A stretch of DNA of 25,204 nucleotides from Anderseniella sp051010195 (GTDB lineage: Bacteria; Pseudomonadota; Alphaproteobacteria; Rhizobiales; Aestuariivirgaceae). Shown here piece by piece: positions 1 to 7,974 of the stretch; within the stretch, counting starts at the first letter, position 1; the number at the start of each line of letters is the position of its first letter. Location of the stretch: contig JBPCVV010000370.1 in assembly GCA_051010195.1 (NCBI GenBank), positions 1 through 25,204 on the forward strand. Reading direction: 5' to 3'. Under the pieces are notes generated by a model. That model was not told where the DNA came from. It ran no database searches and saw only the letters and a list, made by a program, of their open reading frames with translations. The position numbers and the translations under genes are program-made.

Positions 1-1904
1 TCGAATCATCGAAGTACGATCCATGGTTCATTGAGCAGTTGTCGGCAATCATACAGTCTGAGCAGCGCGTCCGCGAGCACGGCCTGCCCGCAGATGCCGC
101 CAATTTCCGCATGCTCAAGGCCATGGGCTTTTCCGATGCCCGCCTTGCTTGCCTTGCCAGCACGACGGAGGCAAAGGTCCGCAAGACCCGCCGCAAGCTC
201 AAGGTCATTCCGATCTACAAGCGCATCGATACCTGCGCTGCAGAGTTCGCCTCACCGACGGCCTACATGTATTCAACCTATGAAGTCGGCTTGCCGGGCA
301 ATGACGGCAACGAGGCACAGGTATCCGACGCAAAGAAGATTGCCATTCTCGGTGGCGGGCCAAATCGCATCGGCCAGGGTATCGAATTCGACTATTGCTG
401 CTGTCACGCGGCATTCGCGCTTTCCGACGCCGGTTATGAAACCATCATGATCAATTGCAATCCGGAGACCGTATCCACCGACTACGACACTTCGGACAGG
501 TTGTACTTTGAGCCTTTGACCGAGGAAGACGTTCTGGAAGTTTTGCTGGCTGAACAGAAGGCTGGAGAACTGCGCGGCGTTATCGTCCAGTTTGGTGGTC
601 AGACACCGCTCAAGCTGGCTGACGCCATTGAAAAAGCCGGGATTCCAATTCTGGGCACGTCACCGGACGCCATTGACCTGGCAGAAGACCGGGACCGGTT
701 CGCAAACCTGCTCGACAAGGTCCAGATACGCCAACCGAGCAACGGCATCGCGAAGTCAGGTCCCGAAGCAATCAGGATCGCGAAGAAAATCGGTTATCCG
801 GTTGTGATCCGGCCATCTTACGTGCTGGGTGGCCGCGCCATGGAAATCGTGCACGATACCGAAGGGCTCAAGCGCTACATCAATGAAGCCGTCGTTGTTT
901 CCGGTTCATCTCCCGTGCTCATCGACAGCTACCTGTCCAACGCCATAGAGGTTGACGTCGATGTCCTGTGCGATGGCAAGGACGTGTTCATTGCAGGGGT
1001 AATGCAGCATATTGAGGAAGCTGGCGTGCATTCCGGCGACAGCGCATGCTCGCTGCCGCCCCACTCGCTCAAGAAAGCCATTGTGGATAAGCTTGAACGG
1101 CAGTCCGCGGTGCTGGCCAAGGCACTGGGGGTTGTTGGCCTGATGAACGTGCAGTTCGCCATCAAGGACGGTGAGATTTATGTGCTCGAGGTAAACCCGC
1201 GCGCCTCGCGAACGGTTCCGTTCGTGGCCAAGGTGGTCGGTCATTCCATCGCCAAGATTGCCTCACGCATCATGGCCGGGGAAACCCTGTCATCGTTCAG
1301 GCTGAAGAACGGCAAACTCAAGCATATCGGCGTCAAGGAAGCCGTGTTCCCGTTTGCCCGCTTTCCCGGCGTTGATACGGTGCTCGGTCCGGAAATGCGC
1401 TCTACCGGCGAAGTCATGGGCCTGGACACCGAATTCGCCATGGCATTTGCCAAGGCCCAGCTCGGCGCCGGCGCGAAAGTGCCGGTTGATGGCGCTGCGT
1501 TCATTTCGGTCCGTGACCAGGACAAGTCCCGCATCCTGCCGGCGGCCCGGCAACTGACCGATCTGGGCTTCAAGATCATCGCCACCGGCGGTACCCAGCG
1601 CTACCTGGTCGACAAGGGAGTTCCGGCCCAGCGCGTCAACAAGGTTCTGGAAGGCCGCCCCCACATTGTCGACGCCATGGCAAATGGCGAGGTACAACTG
1701 GTGTTCAACACCACTGAAGGTCAAAGCGCCCTGGCTGATTCAAAGTCGATCCGGCGGGCGGCCCTGATGGCAAAAATCCCTTACTACACAACCCTGCCTG
1801 CAGCCATGGCAGCATCTGAGGCAATCGCCGCTGTCAAACATGGTGACCTTTCAGTCAAGCCACTGCAGGACTATTTTGCCGGAACCGGCAAAAAATCGGT
1901 TTGA
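1..1904 (+). CDS. carB: Carbamoyl-phosphate synthase large subunit, 3' part
   Basis: Makes carbamoyl phosphate from bicarbonate, ammonia (supplied by CarA) and two ATP, for arginine and pyrimidine synthesis in the cytoplasm. The frame is open from base 3 to the TGA at 1902-1904. The residues before the first internal TTG (DPWFIEQL) match the conserved CarB sequence, so the gene begins upstream of the window and about 633 of roughly 1,100 residues are present. Visible parts are the hinge between the two synthetase halves, the start of the carbamoyl-phosphate half (GGGPNRIGQG near 351), its ATP-grasp core (LEVNPRASRT near 1187-1215), and the C-terminal allosteric MGS-like domain (GFKIIATGGT near 1565; FNTTEG near 1700). 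No frameshift is seen. carB next to greA is a common alphaproteobacterial arrangement. Confidence 0.97.
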   Translation, partial: ESSKYDPWFIEQLSAIIQSEQRVREHGLPADAANFRMLKAMGFSDARLACLASTTEAKVRKTRRKLKVIPIYKRIDTCAAEFASPTAYMYSTYEVGLPGNDGNEAQVSDAKKIAILGGGPNRIGQGIEFDYCCCHAAFALSDAGYETIMINCNPETVSTDYDTSDRLYFEPLTEEDVLEVLLAEQKAGELRGVIVQFGGQTPLKLADAIEKAGIPILGTSPDAIDLAEDRDRFANLLDKVQIRQPSNGIAKSGPEAIRIAKKIGYPVVIRPSYVLGGRAMEIVHDTEGLKRYINEAVVVSGSSPVLIDSYLSNAIEVDVDVLCDGKDVFIAGVMQHIEEAGVHSGDSACSLPPHSLKKAIVDKLERQSAVLAKALGVVGLMNVQFAIKDGEIYVLEVNPRASRTVPFVAKVVGHSIAKIASRIMAGETLSSFRLKNGKLKHIGVKEAVFPFARFPGVDTVLGPEMRSTGEVMGLDTEFAMAFAKAQLGAGAKVPVDGAAFISVRDQDKSRILPAARQLTDLGFKIIATGGTQRYLVDKGVPAQRVNKVLEGRPHIVDAMANGEVQLVFNTTEGQSALADSKSIRRAALMAKIPYYTTLPAAMAASEAIAAVKHGDLSVKPLQDYFAGTGKKSV

Positions 1905-2020
1905 TCGAACGGGAGGAGCCTAACCCGCGCACCCGCAAGGAACCGCGTACCCCGTCATTCATTGCAGCGCGATGACATTCAATGATGTTTTCCCGACTGT
2001 CACTCAACATTAAACAGGTC

Positions 2021-2049
2021 TTGCAGGACGCATTTGTTTTGCGCATATT
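2021..2049 (+). promoter_or_regulatory. Possible sigma-70-type promoter of greA
   Basis: TTGCAG (2021-2026) and CATATT (2044-2049) are separated by 17 bases, about 115 bases before greA. Each hexamer matches only three to four consensus positions, so this is a weak guess from spacing and AT content. The rest of the 260-base gap between carB and greA shows no clear terminator or gene. Confidence 0.25.
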
Positions 2050-2164
2050 TACATCAGACCGAAACATTCCCGCACACAGTCAACAGACAAGCGCGTTGGT
2101 AGCTTCACGGCTTCCATGGAGTTCTGAGGCTTGAGCGGGCAACTAGATTCTGGAATTCGCAACG

Positions 2165-2641
2165 ATGGTTGAAAAAGTTCCCATGACCGCAGAAGGGCAT
2201 GCTGCCATGTCCGAAGAAGTGAAGCACCGCAAGTCTGTTGAGCGTCCGCGAATCATCAAGGCTATCGAAGAAGCACGTGCCCACGGCGATCTGTCGGAGA
2301 ACGCGGAATACCATGCGGCGAAGGAGGCTCAGGGCTGGAATGAAGCCCGGGTTTCCGAGCTTGAAGACATGATCAGCCGGGCGGAAATCATCGATGTGTC
2401 GAAACTGGGTGGCGACACGGTAAAATTTGGCGCGACGGTCACGGTCGTGGACGAAGATACCGACAAGGAAGCCGTATACCGGATCGTCGGTGATTTTGAA
2501 GCCGACGTGAAGTCCGGCAAACTGTCCATTTCCTCGCCGATTGCGCGCGCGCTGATTGGCAAGTCTGCCGGTGACAGCGTCGAGGTGATGACACCCGGCG
2601 GCGGCAAAAGCTACGAGATCCTGAAAATAGCCTTCAAGTAA
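2165..2641 (+). CDS. greA: Transcription elongation factor GreA
   Basis: Binds in the secondary channel of RNA polymerase and stimulates cleavage of backtracked transcripts. The 158-residue length is normal for the family. The N-terminal coiled-coil hairpin (about residues 5-75) carries the tip motif GDLSENAEY at 41-49, with the acidic residues D42 and E45 that support Mg2+ in the polymerase active site. The C-terminal FKBP-like domain (about 80-158) contains the family-typical stretch SPIARALIGK. The opening VEKVPMTAEG is typical, and the ATG at 2165 has only a weak upstream GGAA. It stands alone, 260 bases after carB and about 250 before trxB. No substitution of key residues is seen. Confidence 0.97.
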   Translation: MVEKVPMTAEGHAAMSEEVKHRKSVERPRIIKAIEEARAHGDLSENAEYHAAKEAQGWNEARVSELEDMISRAEIIDVSKLGGDTVKFGATVTVVDEDTDKEAVYRIVGDFEADVKSGKLSISSPIARALIGKSAGDSVEVMTPGGGKSYEILKIAFK

Positions 2642-2685
2642 GGCGTTTTCCGGCATCTTCAACCATAACCGGGGACCTCCCTGCT

Positions 2686-2729
2686 TCAGTTCAGGGTGAC
2701 AATAAATCTGTGAGTTGTTTTTGAACTGA
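2686..2729. repeat. Inverted repeat in the greA-trxB gap
   Basis: TCAGTTCA (2686-2693) and TGAACTGA (2722-2729) form perfect 8-base arms around a 28-base AT-rich loop. It lies 45-90 bases after the greA stop and 160 before trxB. It could weakly terminate greA or be a regulator site. The long loop and lack of a following T-run make a normal intrinsic terminator unlikely. Confidence 0.25.
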
Positions 2730-2890
2730 CAGACTGAAAGCTATGCAGTCACGTCATGGCTGTGGCAGATTAATGCGGAATGGGGTAAAAAGCCTCGCAT
2801 TTTTGAACATCTTATGATGATCGGGCATGGCCTGCTCAAAGGCAAAATGCGCGAGCATGTGGAATCAATTCGTTGCCGGAGACCGAGACT

Positions 2891-3856
2891 ATGAGCGTAC
2901 AACATTCACGGGTGCTTATTCTGGGATCAGGCCCTGCCGGCTATACAGCGGCCATTTACGCCGCGCGCGCCATGCTGGAACCCACCCTGATCCACGGTAT
3001 TCAGCCGGGCGGTCAGTTGACCATTACCACCGATGTGGAGAACTATCCCGGGTTTGCCGATCCCATTCAGGGCCCATGGCTGATGGAGCAGATGCAGGGT
3101 CAGGCGGAACATGTCGGCACGAACCTGGTCAGTGATCACATTGTCGATGTCAATATGGACCAGCGGCCGTTTCGCCTGAAGGGTGATTCCGGAAACGAGT
3201 ATACGTGCGACAGCCTGATCATCTGCACCGGCGCGCAAGCCAAGTGGCTCGGCCTGCCGTCTGAGGAGAAATTCAAGGGCTTCGGCGTGTCGGCCTGCGC
3301 AACCTGTGACGGGTTTTTCTACCGCGACAAGCGCGTCGTCGTGGTTGGCGGCGGCAATACCGCGGTTGAAGAAGCGTTGTTTCTCACCAGGTTTGCGTCC
3401 GAGGTCGTGGTTGTACATCGCCGTGATGAATTCCGCGCCGAGCGCATCCTGCAAAACCGCCTGTTTGAAAACCCCAAGGTCAAGATCATGTGGGACACAA
3501 CGCTGGAGGAAGTCATCGGCGACGAAAACCCACTCGGTGTGACCGCAGCCCGTCTGCGCAATGTGAAGACCCAGGCTGTGGAAGACCTGCCATGCGACGG
3601 CATTTTCATTGCCATCGGCCACAAGCCGGCCACCGAGTTGTTTGAAGGCAAGCTGGCAATGAAACACGGCGGCTACCTGATTACCGAACCGGATTCATCA
3701 GCAACCGCAATCCCGGGCGTCTACGCGGCCGGCGATGTCACCGACGACATCTACCGCCAGGCTGTTACAGCCGCCGGCATGGGCTGCATGGCAGCGCTTG
3801 AAGCTGAGAAATTTCTGGCCGAAGCCGGCAACGAAGCGTCGCAGGCAGCCGAATAG
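2891..3856 (+). CDS. trxB: Thioredoxin reductase
   Basis: NADPH- and FAD-dependent enzyme that keeps cytoplasmic thioredoxin reduced. The ATG at 2891 is chosen because GGAG lies 9 bases upstream and it gives the usual 321-residue length; a TTG at 2873 is the only in-frame alternative seen nearby. The FAD motif GSGPAG is at residues 12-17, the redox-active pair CATC is C136 and C139, the NADPH motif GGGNTA is at 153-158, and the C-terminal FAD-binding segment GVYAAGDV is present. The family-typical GGQLTITTDVENYPG follows the N-terminal domain. The LysR gene begins 17 bases downstream on the same strand, suggesting co-transcription. Confidence 0.97.
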   Translation: MSVQHSRVLILGSGPAGYTAAIYAARAMLEPTLIHGIQPGGQLTITTDVENYPGFADPIQGPWLMEQMQGQAEHVGTNLVSDHIVDVNMDQRPFRLKGDSGNEYTCDSLIICTGAQAKWLGLPSEEKFKGFGVSACATCDGFFYRDKRVVVVGGGNTAVEEALFLTRFASEVVVVHRRDEFRAERILQNRLFENPKVKIMWDTTLEEVIGDENPLGVTAARLRNVKTQAVEDLPCDGIFIAIGHKPATELFEGKLAMKHGGYLITEPDSSATAIPGVYAAGDVTDDIYRQAVTAAGMGCMAALEAEKFLAEAGNEASQAAE

Positions 3857-3873
3857 GACAAGGCAGGGATTGC

Positions 3874-4791
3874 ATGCCATTTTCAAAGCGGGACAGCAAT
3901 TTTGACTGGGACAAGCTGCGCATCTTCCACTCGGTGGCGGAAGCCGGCAGCTTTACCCATGCCGGGCACGACCTGAACCTGTCGCAATCTGCCGTCAGCC
4001 GGCAAATCTCAGCCCTGGAGTCGGAGCTGAATGTGACGCTGTTTCACCGTCATGCACGTGGCCTGATCCTGACCGAGCAAGGCGAGATGCTGTATCGCAC
4101 GGCTCATGATGTATTCACCAAGCTGGCCACGGCCAGGACCCGGCTGACCGACAGCCGGGACAAACCGACCGGTGATCTGCGCATCTCCACGACAGTCGGC
4201 CTGGGTACAATCTGGCTGACCCCGCGGCTGCAGGAGTTCATCGAACTGTATCCGCAGATCAGGGTCCAGTTGATCCTGACCGACGAGGAACTCGACCTCG
4301 GCATGCGCGAGGCCGACGTTGCCATTCGCCTGCGCCGGCCAACCCAGCCTGACCTGATTCAGCGCAAGTTGTTCACTGTTCACAATCATGCCTACGCGTC
4401 ACCGGATTATGTACAGTCAAACGGTTTGCCACAGACTGCCGAAGAGCTTGACGATCACAAAATCCTGGCATTCGGACCGGCCCCGGCTTTCCTGAATGAC
4501 CTGGGCTGGCTGCTACGCGCCGGGCGTGCAGAAGGCGAGGCACCGCGTGAATCGAGTTTCCTGATCAACTCCATCTATGGGCTGCGCCGTGCCGTCGAAT
4601 CCGGCTTGGGCATCGGCGTGCTTCCTGACTACATCGTGGGCGACGATTCACCTCTTATCCGGGCTTCTTTCGGCGTGGAGGCACCGGGGATTGACACCTA
4701 TTTTGTCTATCCCGAAGAGATGCGGAACTCCAAAAGAATTGCTGTATTCAGGGATTTTGTGGTGTCAAAAGCACGTCAATGGAAGTTCTGA
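3874..4791 (+). CDS. LysR-family regulator of the LsrB/VtlR type
   Basis: Predicted DNA-binding regulator of 305 residues. The winged helix-turn-helix is at about 12-70 (LRIFHSVAEAGSFTHAG, then LSQSAVSRQISALE), followed by FHRHARGLILTEQGE, and the two-lobed effector domain spans about 95-300. Position directly after trxB and the N-terminal sequence recall LsrB of Sinorhizobium and VtlR of Brucella, which control oxidative-stress, envelope and small-RNA genes. That assignment is from memory of the family, not a search. The 17-base gap to trxB and a nearby purine-rich site (GGACAAGGCAGGG) suggest an operon. The whole protein contains no cysteine, which is odd because LsrB is described as redox-sensing through cysteines. 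It could instead be a distinct trxB-linked paralogue. Confidence 0.85.
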   Translation: MPFSKRDSNFDWDKLRIFHSVAEAGSFTHAGHDLNLSQSAVSRQISALESELNVTLFHRHARGLILTEQGEMLYRTAHDVFTKLATARTRLTDSRDKPTGDLRISTTVGLGTIWLTPRLQEFIELYPQIRVQLILTDEELDLGMREADVAIRLRRPTQPDLIQRKLFTVHNHAYASPDYVQSNGLPQTAEELDDHKILAFGPAPAFLNDLGWLLRAGRAEGEAPRESSFLINSIYGLRRAVESGLGIGVLPDYIVGDDSPLIRASFGVEAPGIDTYFVYPEEMRNSKRIAVFRDFVVSKARQWKF

Positions 4792-5018
4792 TCCCACTTA
4801 AGTATGTGCAATATATGTGCTTTTGCCTGATATGCAGCCATCGCATGACAAACATGCTCAATACCCAATTGCACTGGATGGTTCATCCGTGTGAGCCTTG
4901 TTGTGTCAGCGGCTAGTTTACTCCCTCATAAAATACATGGCCGCATGCCTGAAGGGTTCGCCGAGGCGCGAGGCAACAACGACTGCTGCGGCACGAACCG
5001 CCGGGTTCCTGACGACAA

Positions 5019-5055
5019 GGGGCCAGACACACTCTCCACCCGGGTGTCTGGCCCC
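5019..5055. terminator. Hairpin between the convergent LysR and msrP genes
   Basis: GGGGCCAGACAC (5019-5030) and GTGTCTGGCCCC (5044-5055) form a perfect 12-base stem with a 13-base loop. It lies 43 bases beyond the msrP stop and 228 beyond the LysR stop. The flanking T-tracts are weak on both sides (TGATTTGTTC to the right; TTGTCGTC on the minus strand), so it may act in both directions but inefficiently. Nothing else in the 306-base gap 4792-5097 looks like a gene. An 81-codon frame there has no protein-like character and runs into msrP. Confidence 0.6.
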
Positions 5056-5097
5056 TGATTTGTTCGCGAAAGAGCATTCCGCAATATTGCACCCGTA

Positions 5098-6078
5098 TTA
5101 CCTGAACAGTGCAGCTCCCAGTTCGTCTTTCATGCTGTCATAAAGCGAGGCGACCTGCTCTGCATAACCATTGTAGATGACGGTTGGAATCTTCTCGCCC
5201 GTCTCCAGGTCACGCTCGGTTGCCTGGCTCCAGCGCGGATGCGCAACGTCCGGGTTCACATTGGCCCAAAAGCCATACTCTCTCGGGCCCAGCACTTCCC
5301 AGAAACTCTTGGGCCGTTCCGACATGAAGGTGATCTTGTTGATCGACTTTATTGATTTGAACCCGTACTTCCAAGGCAGGTGCAGCCGCATGGGAGCCCC
5401 CATGGATTTGGCCACCGGCTTGCCGTATGCCCCGGTCGCCATGAAGGCCAGGTCATTGTCGGCCTCTTCCATGGTTACTGATTCCGAGTACGGCCACGGA
5501 TAGCTGCCGCCAAACAGGCTCGGCTTCTGCCCCGGCGCCATTTCAGGATCATTGAACGTTTCGAATTTCACATATTTTGCATCAGCATTCGGCTTGGCAA
5601 GCGCAACCAGTTGCTTGAGAGTGAAACCGCTCCACGGTACCGTCATCGACCATGCTTCGACGCAGCGATGCCGGTAGACCCGCTGCTCGATCTGCAGCTT
5701 CCTGATCAGGTCATCGAACTCGATCTTGAACGGAGTTTCGATCTCGCCTTCAAAGGCGATTTCCCAGGGCCGGATAACCAGCGCTTCGGCTGCCTTCGAA
5801 ATCCGCTTGGAGGTACCGAACTCGTAAAAATTATTATACGTGATATTGAGCGCCTCTGGCGTCACCTTTCGCCCGGCATCCGCGTAGGCAGGATTGAGCT
5901 TGCCCGGATACAGGTCTGCAGTCGGGTCAGTGCCGGCAAGCCCCGGGCGGATGCCCGAAGCAATTCCGATACCGGCAAACCCGGCCGCGGCGATGAATTT
6001 GCGCCGGTTCAGAAACACGTGCTCCGACGTGGCCCTGGACTCCGGAATCTGCCAGTTGTGAATTGTCTTGATCAGCAT
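5098..6078 (-). CDS. msrP: Periplasmic methionine-sulfoxide reductase catalytic subunit MsrP (YedY)
   Basis: Molybdopterin enzyme that repairs oxidised methionines in periplasmic proteins, exported folded by the Tat pathway. The ATG at 6078 has AGGAG about 9 bases upstream and gives 326 residues; a longer TTG start at 6096 looks less likely. A Tat signal is seen near the start: NRRKFIAAAGF followed by a hydrophobic stretch ending in LAG. The oxidoreductase molybdopterin core contains HRCVEAWSM, whose Cys is the predicted Mo ligand, and the family-typical segments PWSGFTLKQL, PYSESVTMEEA and RLHLPWKYGFKSIKSI. MsrQ (YedZ), the haem membrane partner often beside msrP, is not found in the window, so the electron donor must be encoded elsewhere or differ. 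Confidence 0.93.
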   Translation of the reverse strand: MLIKTIHNWQIPESRATSEHVFLNRRKFIAAAGFAGIGIASGIRPGLAGTDPTADLYPGKLNPAYADAGRKVTPEALNITYNNFYEFGTSKRISKAAEALVIRPWEIAFEGEIETPFKIEFDDLIRKLQIEQRVYRHRCVEAWSMTVPWSGFTLKQLVALAKPNADAKYVKFETFNDPEMAPGQKPSLFGGSYPWPYSESVTMEEADNDLAFMATGAYGKPVAKSMGAPMRLHLPWKYGFKSIKSINKITFMSERPKSFWEVLGPREYGFWANVNPDVAHPRWSQATERDLETGEKIPTVIYNGYAEQVASLYDSMKDELGAALFR

Positions 6079-6238
6079 GCACAAGCACTCCTGCAATTAA
6101 CGGGTAAGCCGCCCCTGAAAAAAGGCACCTTGACCCGCCAACCTAGGCGTCCCTGCCCTACTTGCCAAATCACTCCTTCGTCAGGCAATTGCGATCTGGC
6201 GTTATGACGGCCTGCCAAATTGCGCAAAAAGTGCTGTA

Positions 6239-6451
6239 TCAGTCCGGTTCAAGTGTCATGCTGGACGCGCCGAGCGCGACGTTTAGGAGAGTTTGTACCT
6301 CGACACCAATTGGCTGCACGGTGAAGTAGGCCCCTCCGACAAGCGCATTCCAGGGAACCGATATTGACACTTACTCCGTCAGCGCAGGCCGGTCCGGCAG
6401 AACCGGCAGCGATACCAACGGTCAAAATGCGGCTGTTGCAATGCGTTTCAT
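6239..6451 (-). pseudogene. Possible decayed small secreted-protein gene
   Basis: On the minus strand an ATG at 6451 opens MKRIATAAF and then hits TGA. A frame one base away carries on as LTVGIAAGSAGPACADG, which completes a good signal peptide with a PACA cleavage site. After a second shift the starting frame resumes as VPWNALVGGAYFTVQP and ends VALGASSMTLEPD at the TGA 6239-6241. One lost base in a T-run and one gained base would give a continuous protein of about 70 residues. No homologue is recognised and no ribosome site is obvious. The reading is built by eye from frame continuity and may be chance. Confidence 0.3.
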
Positions 6452-6578
6452 GTAAGTGTGCCATCGTGGCGGAAGGTGGGGCCGGGCTGCGTGACAATAT
6501 ATGCCACGCAGCCGAACTCCCGAATCGCCGTCCCGAGCGATTAGCCAATCAATAGCCATCGCGGGTAACAATTCCAAT

Positions 6579-6601
6579 TACAATTTCGACATAATTGTAA
6601 C
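6579..6601. repeat. AT-rich inverted repeat
   Basis: TTACAATT (6579-6586) and AATTGTAA (6594-6601) form perfect 8-base arms around a 7-base spacer, just beyond the 3' end of the aminotransferase gene. It could be part of a terminator region with the next hairpin, or an operator. Its role is not clear from sequence. Confidence 0.4.
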
Positions 6602-6619
6602 AATATTTTCAACCGTTGG

Positions 6620-6640
6620 AACAGCCTATTTCAGGCTGTT
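6620..6640 (-). terminator. Weak hairpin over the aminotransferase stop codon
   Basis: AACAGCCT (6620-6627) and AGGCTGTT (6633-6640) make an 8-base stem with a 5-base loop that includes the stop codon of the aminotransferase gene. There is no immediate T-run on the minus strand, only the AT-rich stretch further on. It may act as a weak terminator or an mRNA 3'-end stabiliser. Confidence 0.35.
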
Positions 6641-7828
6641 GCAGAACCGCTGAATGCGTTCACATGCATCTTCCAGCGCTTCGTTGGACGTCGCATAGGA
6701 AACCCGGAAAAACGGTTCCAGCCCAAACGCAGCACCGTGTACCGCTGCCACGCCCTCGTCGGCCAGCAGCGCAGTTACAAAGTCCTCATCATTGGCGATC
6801 TTCTGGCCTGATGCGGTGGTCTTGCCGATCAGTCCTTCACAGGAGGGATACACGTAGAATGCCCCTTCCGGTGTCGGACACGACAGTCCGCTCGCCTGGT
6901 TCAGCATCGACACGACCAGGTCGCGGCGTTCCTTGAACTTTTCATTGTTGCTGGCAATGAAATCCTGCGGACCGTTCAGCGCTTCAACGGCCGCCCACTG
7001 GGATATCGAGGACGGATTGGACGTGGACTGCGACTGCAGCTTGCGCATGGCATTTATCAACACCTCCGGGCCAGCCGCAAATCCGATACGCCAACCGGTC
7101 ATTGCGTAGGCCTTGGACACACCGTTCATGGTCAAGGTGCGCTCCAGCAATTGAGGCTCGACCTGGGCCGGGGTCACAAACTTGAAATCGTCATAAACCA
7201 GGTGCTCGTACATGTCGTCGGTCAGCACCCACACTTGCGGATGTCTCATCAGCACATCTGTCAGCGCCTTCAATTCCGCATGACTGTAGGCCGCGCCGGA
7301 CGGGTTCGACGGCGAGTTGAACACCAGCCACTTGGTTTTGGGCGTAATTGCCGCTTCCAGGTCGGACGCCTGCAGCTTGAATCCGTTATCAAGTGTTGTT
7401 TCGACAAAAACCGGCTTGCCGCTGCCCAGCAATACAATGTCGGGATAGCTGACCCAGTACGGGGTCGGAATAATCACTTCGTCGCCGGGATTGAGTGTTG
7501 CCAGCAACGCATTGAACAGAACCTGCTTGCCGCCGGTTCCCACCGACACCTGCGACGGCTTATAGTTGAGCCCGTTGTCGCGCTCGAACTTGGCGCAAAT
7601 TGCCTGCTTCAGTTCAGGCACACCATCCACCGGTGTATACTTGGTGCGCCCGTCACGGATCGCCTTTATGGCAGCTTCCTTGATATTGTCCGGTGTATCA
7701 AAGTCTGGCTCGCCCGCTGACAGGCCGATCACATCGCGACCTTCTGCCTTGAGTTCCATGGCTTTCGTCGAAATCGCGATCGTGGCCGACGGCTGAATTC
7801 GAGAAAGCGAATCTGCAATGAAACCCAT
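6626..7828 (-). CDS. aatA: Aspartate aminotransferase, class I (subgroup Ib)
   Basis: PLP enzyme exchanging amino groups between aspartate and 2-oxoglutarate; enzymes of this subgroup in related bacteria can also act on prephenate. The length of 400 residues is normal. Seen in order are the substrate loop (SAGEPDFDTP, 37-46), the PLP phosphate region (GTGGKQVLFN, 97-106), the conserved NSPSNPSGA (171-179), the PLP lysine K239 in SKAYAMTGWRIG, and the substrate carboxylate arginine R375 in FFRVSYATS. The ATG at 7828 has AAGGAG in good position. It is alone on its strand and divergent from the monooxygenase, with about 145 bases between the two starts. The Ib subgroup is inferred from overall sequence resemblance. 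Confidence 0.95.
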   Translation of the reverse strand: MGFIADSLSRIQPSATIAISTKAMELKAEGRDVIGLSAGEPDFDTPDNIKEAAIKAIRDGRTKYTPVDGVPELKQAICAKFERDNGLNYKPSQVSVGTGGKQVLFNALLATLNPGDEVIIPTPYWVSYPDIVLLGSGKPVFVETTLDNGFKLQASDLEAAITPKTKWLVFNSPSNPSGAAYSHAELKALTDVLMRHPQVWVLTDDMYEHLVYDDFKFVTPAQVEPQLLERTLTMNGVSKAYAMTGWRIGFAAGPEVLINAMRKLQSQSTSNPSSISQWAAVEALNGPQDFIASNNEKFKERRDLVVSMLNQASGLSCPTPEGAFYVYPSCEGLIGKTTASGQKIANDEDFVTALLADEGVAAVHGAAFGLEPFFRVSYATSNEALEDACERIQRFCNSLK

Positions 7829-7974
7829 GAGGATAGCTCCTTGATGTTATACGTGATATCGGTCTCGGGTAACCGGCACGGACCTGAATGTCCGAAATCA
7901 CTACTCCTGCCGTTTTTGTACCGCAAGGGCAAAGTCTTTATTACTGATCTTTTGGCTGTTTAGGGTTGTCAAAG

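Larger units (their letters stand above)
6079..6625. other. 547-base gap without an intact gene
   Basis: The gap lies between the divergently placed start of msrP and the 3' end of the aminotransferase gene. The longest frames (99 codons minus, 63 codons plus) have no recognisable domain as they stand. It holds the possible decayed secreted-protein gene listed at 6239-6451 and the AT-rich inverted repeat at 6579-6601. No RNA gene was recognised. Confidence 0.5.

Noticed and set aside
1082..1090. Perfect DnaA box (TTATCCACA on the minus strand)
   Set aside because: It is a single copy inside carB coding sequence with no AT-rich stretch or other boxes nearby, so it is more likely chance than an origin.
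4898..5143. 81-codon plus-strand frame after the LysR gene
   Set aside because: It runs through the hairpin and into the msrP 3' end, and has no domain or ribosome site.
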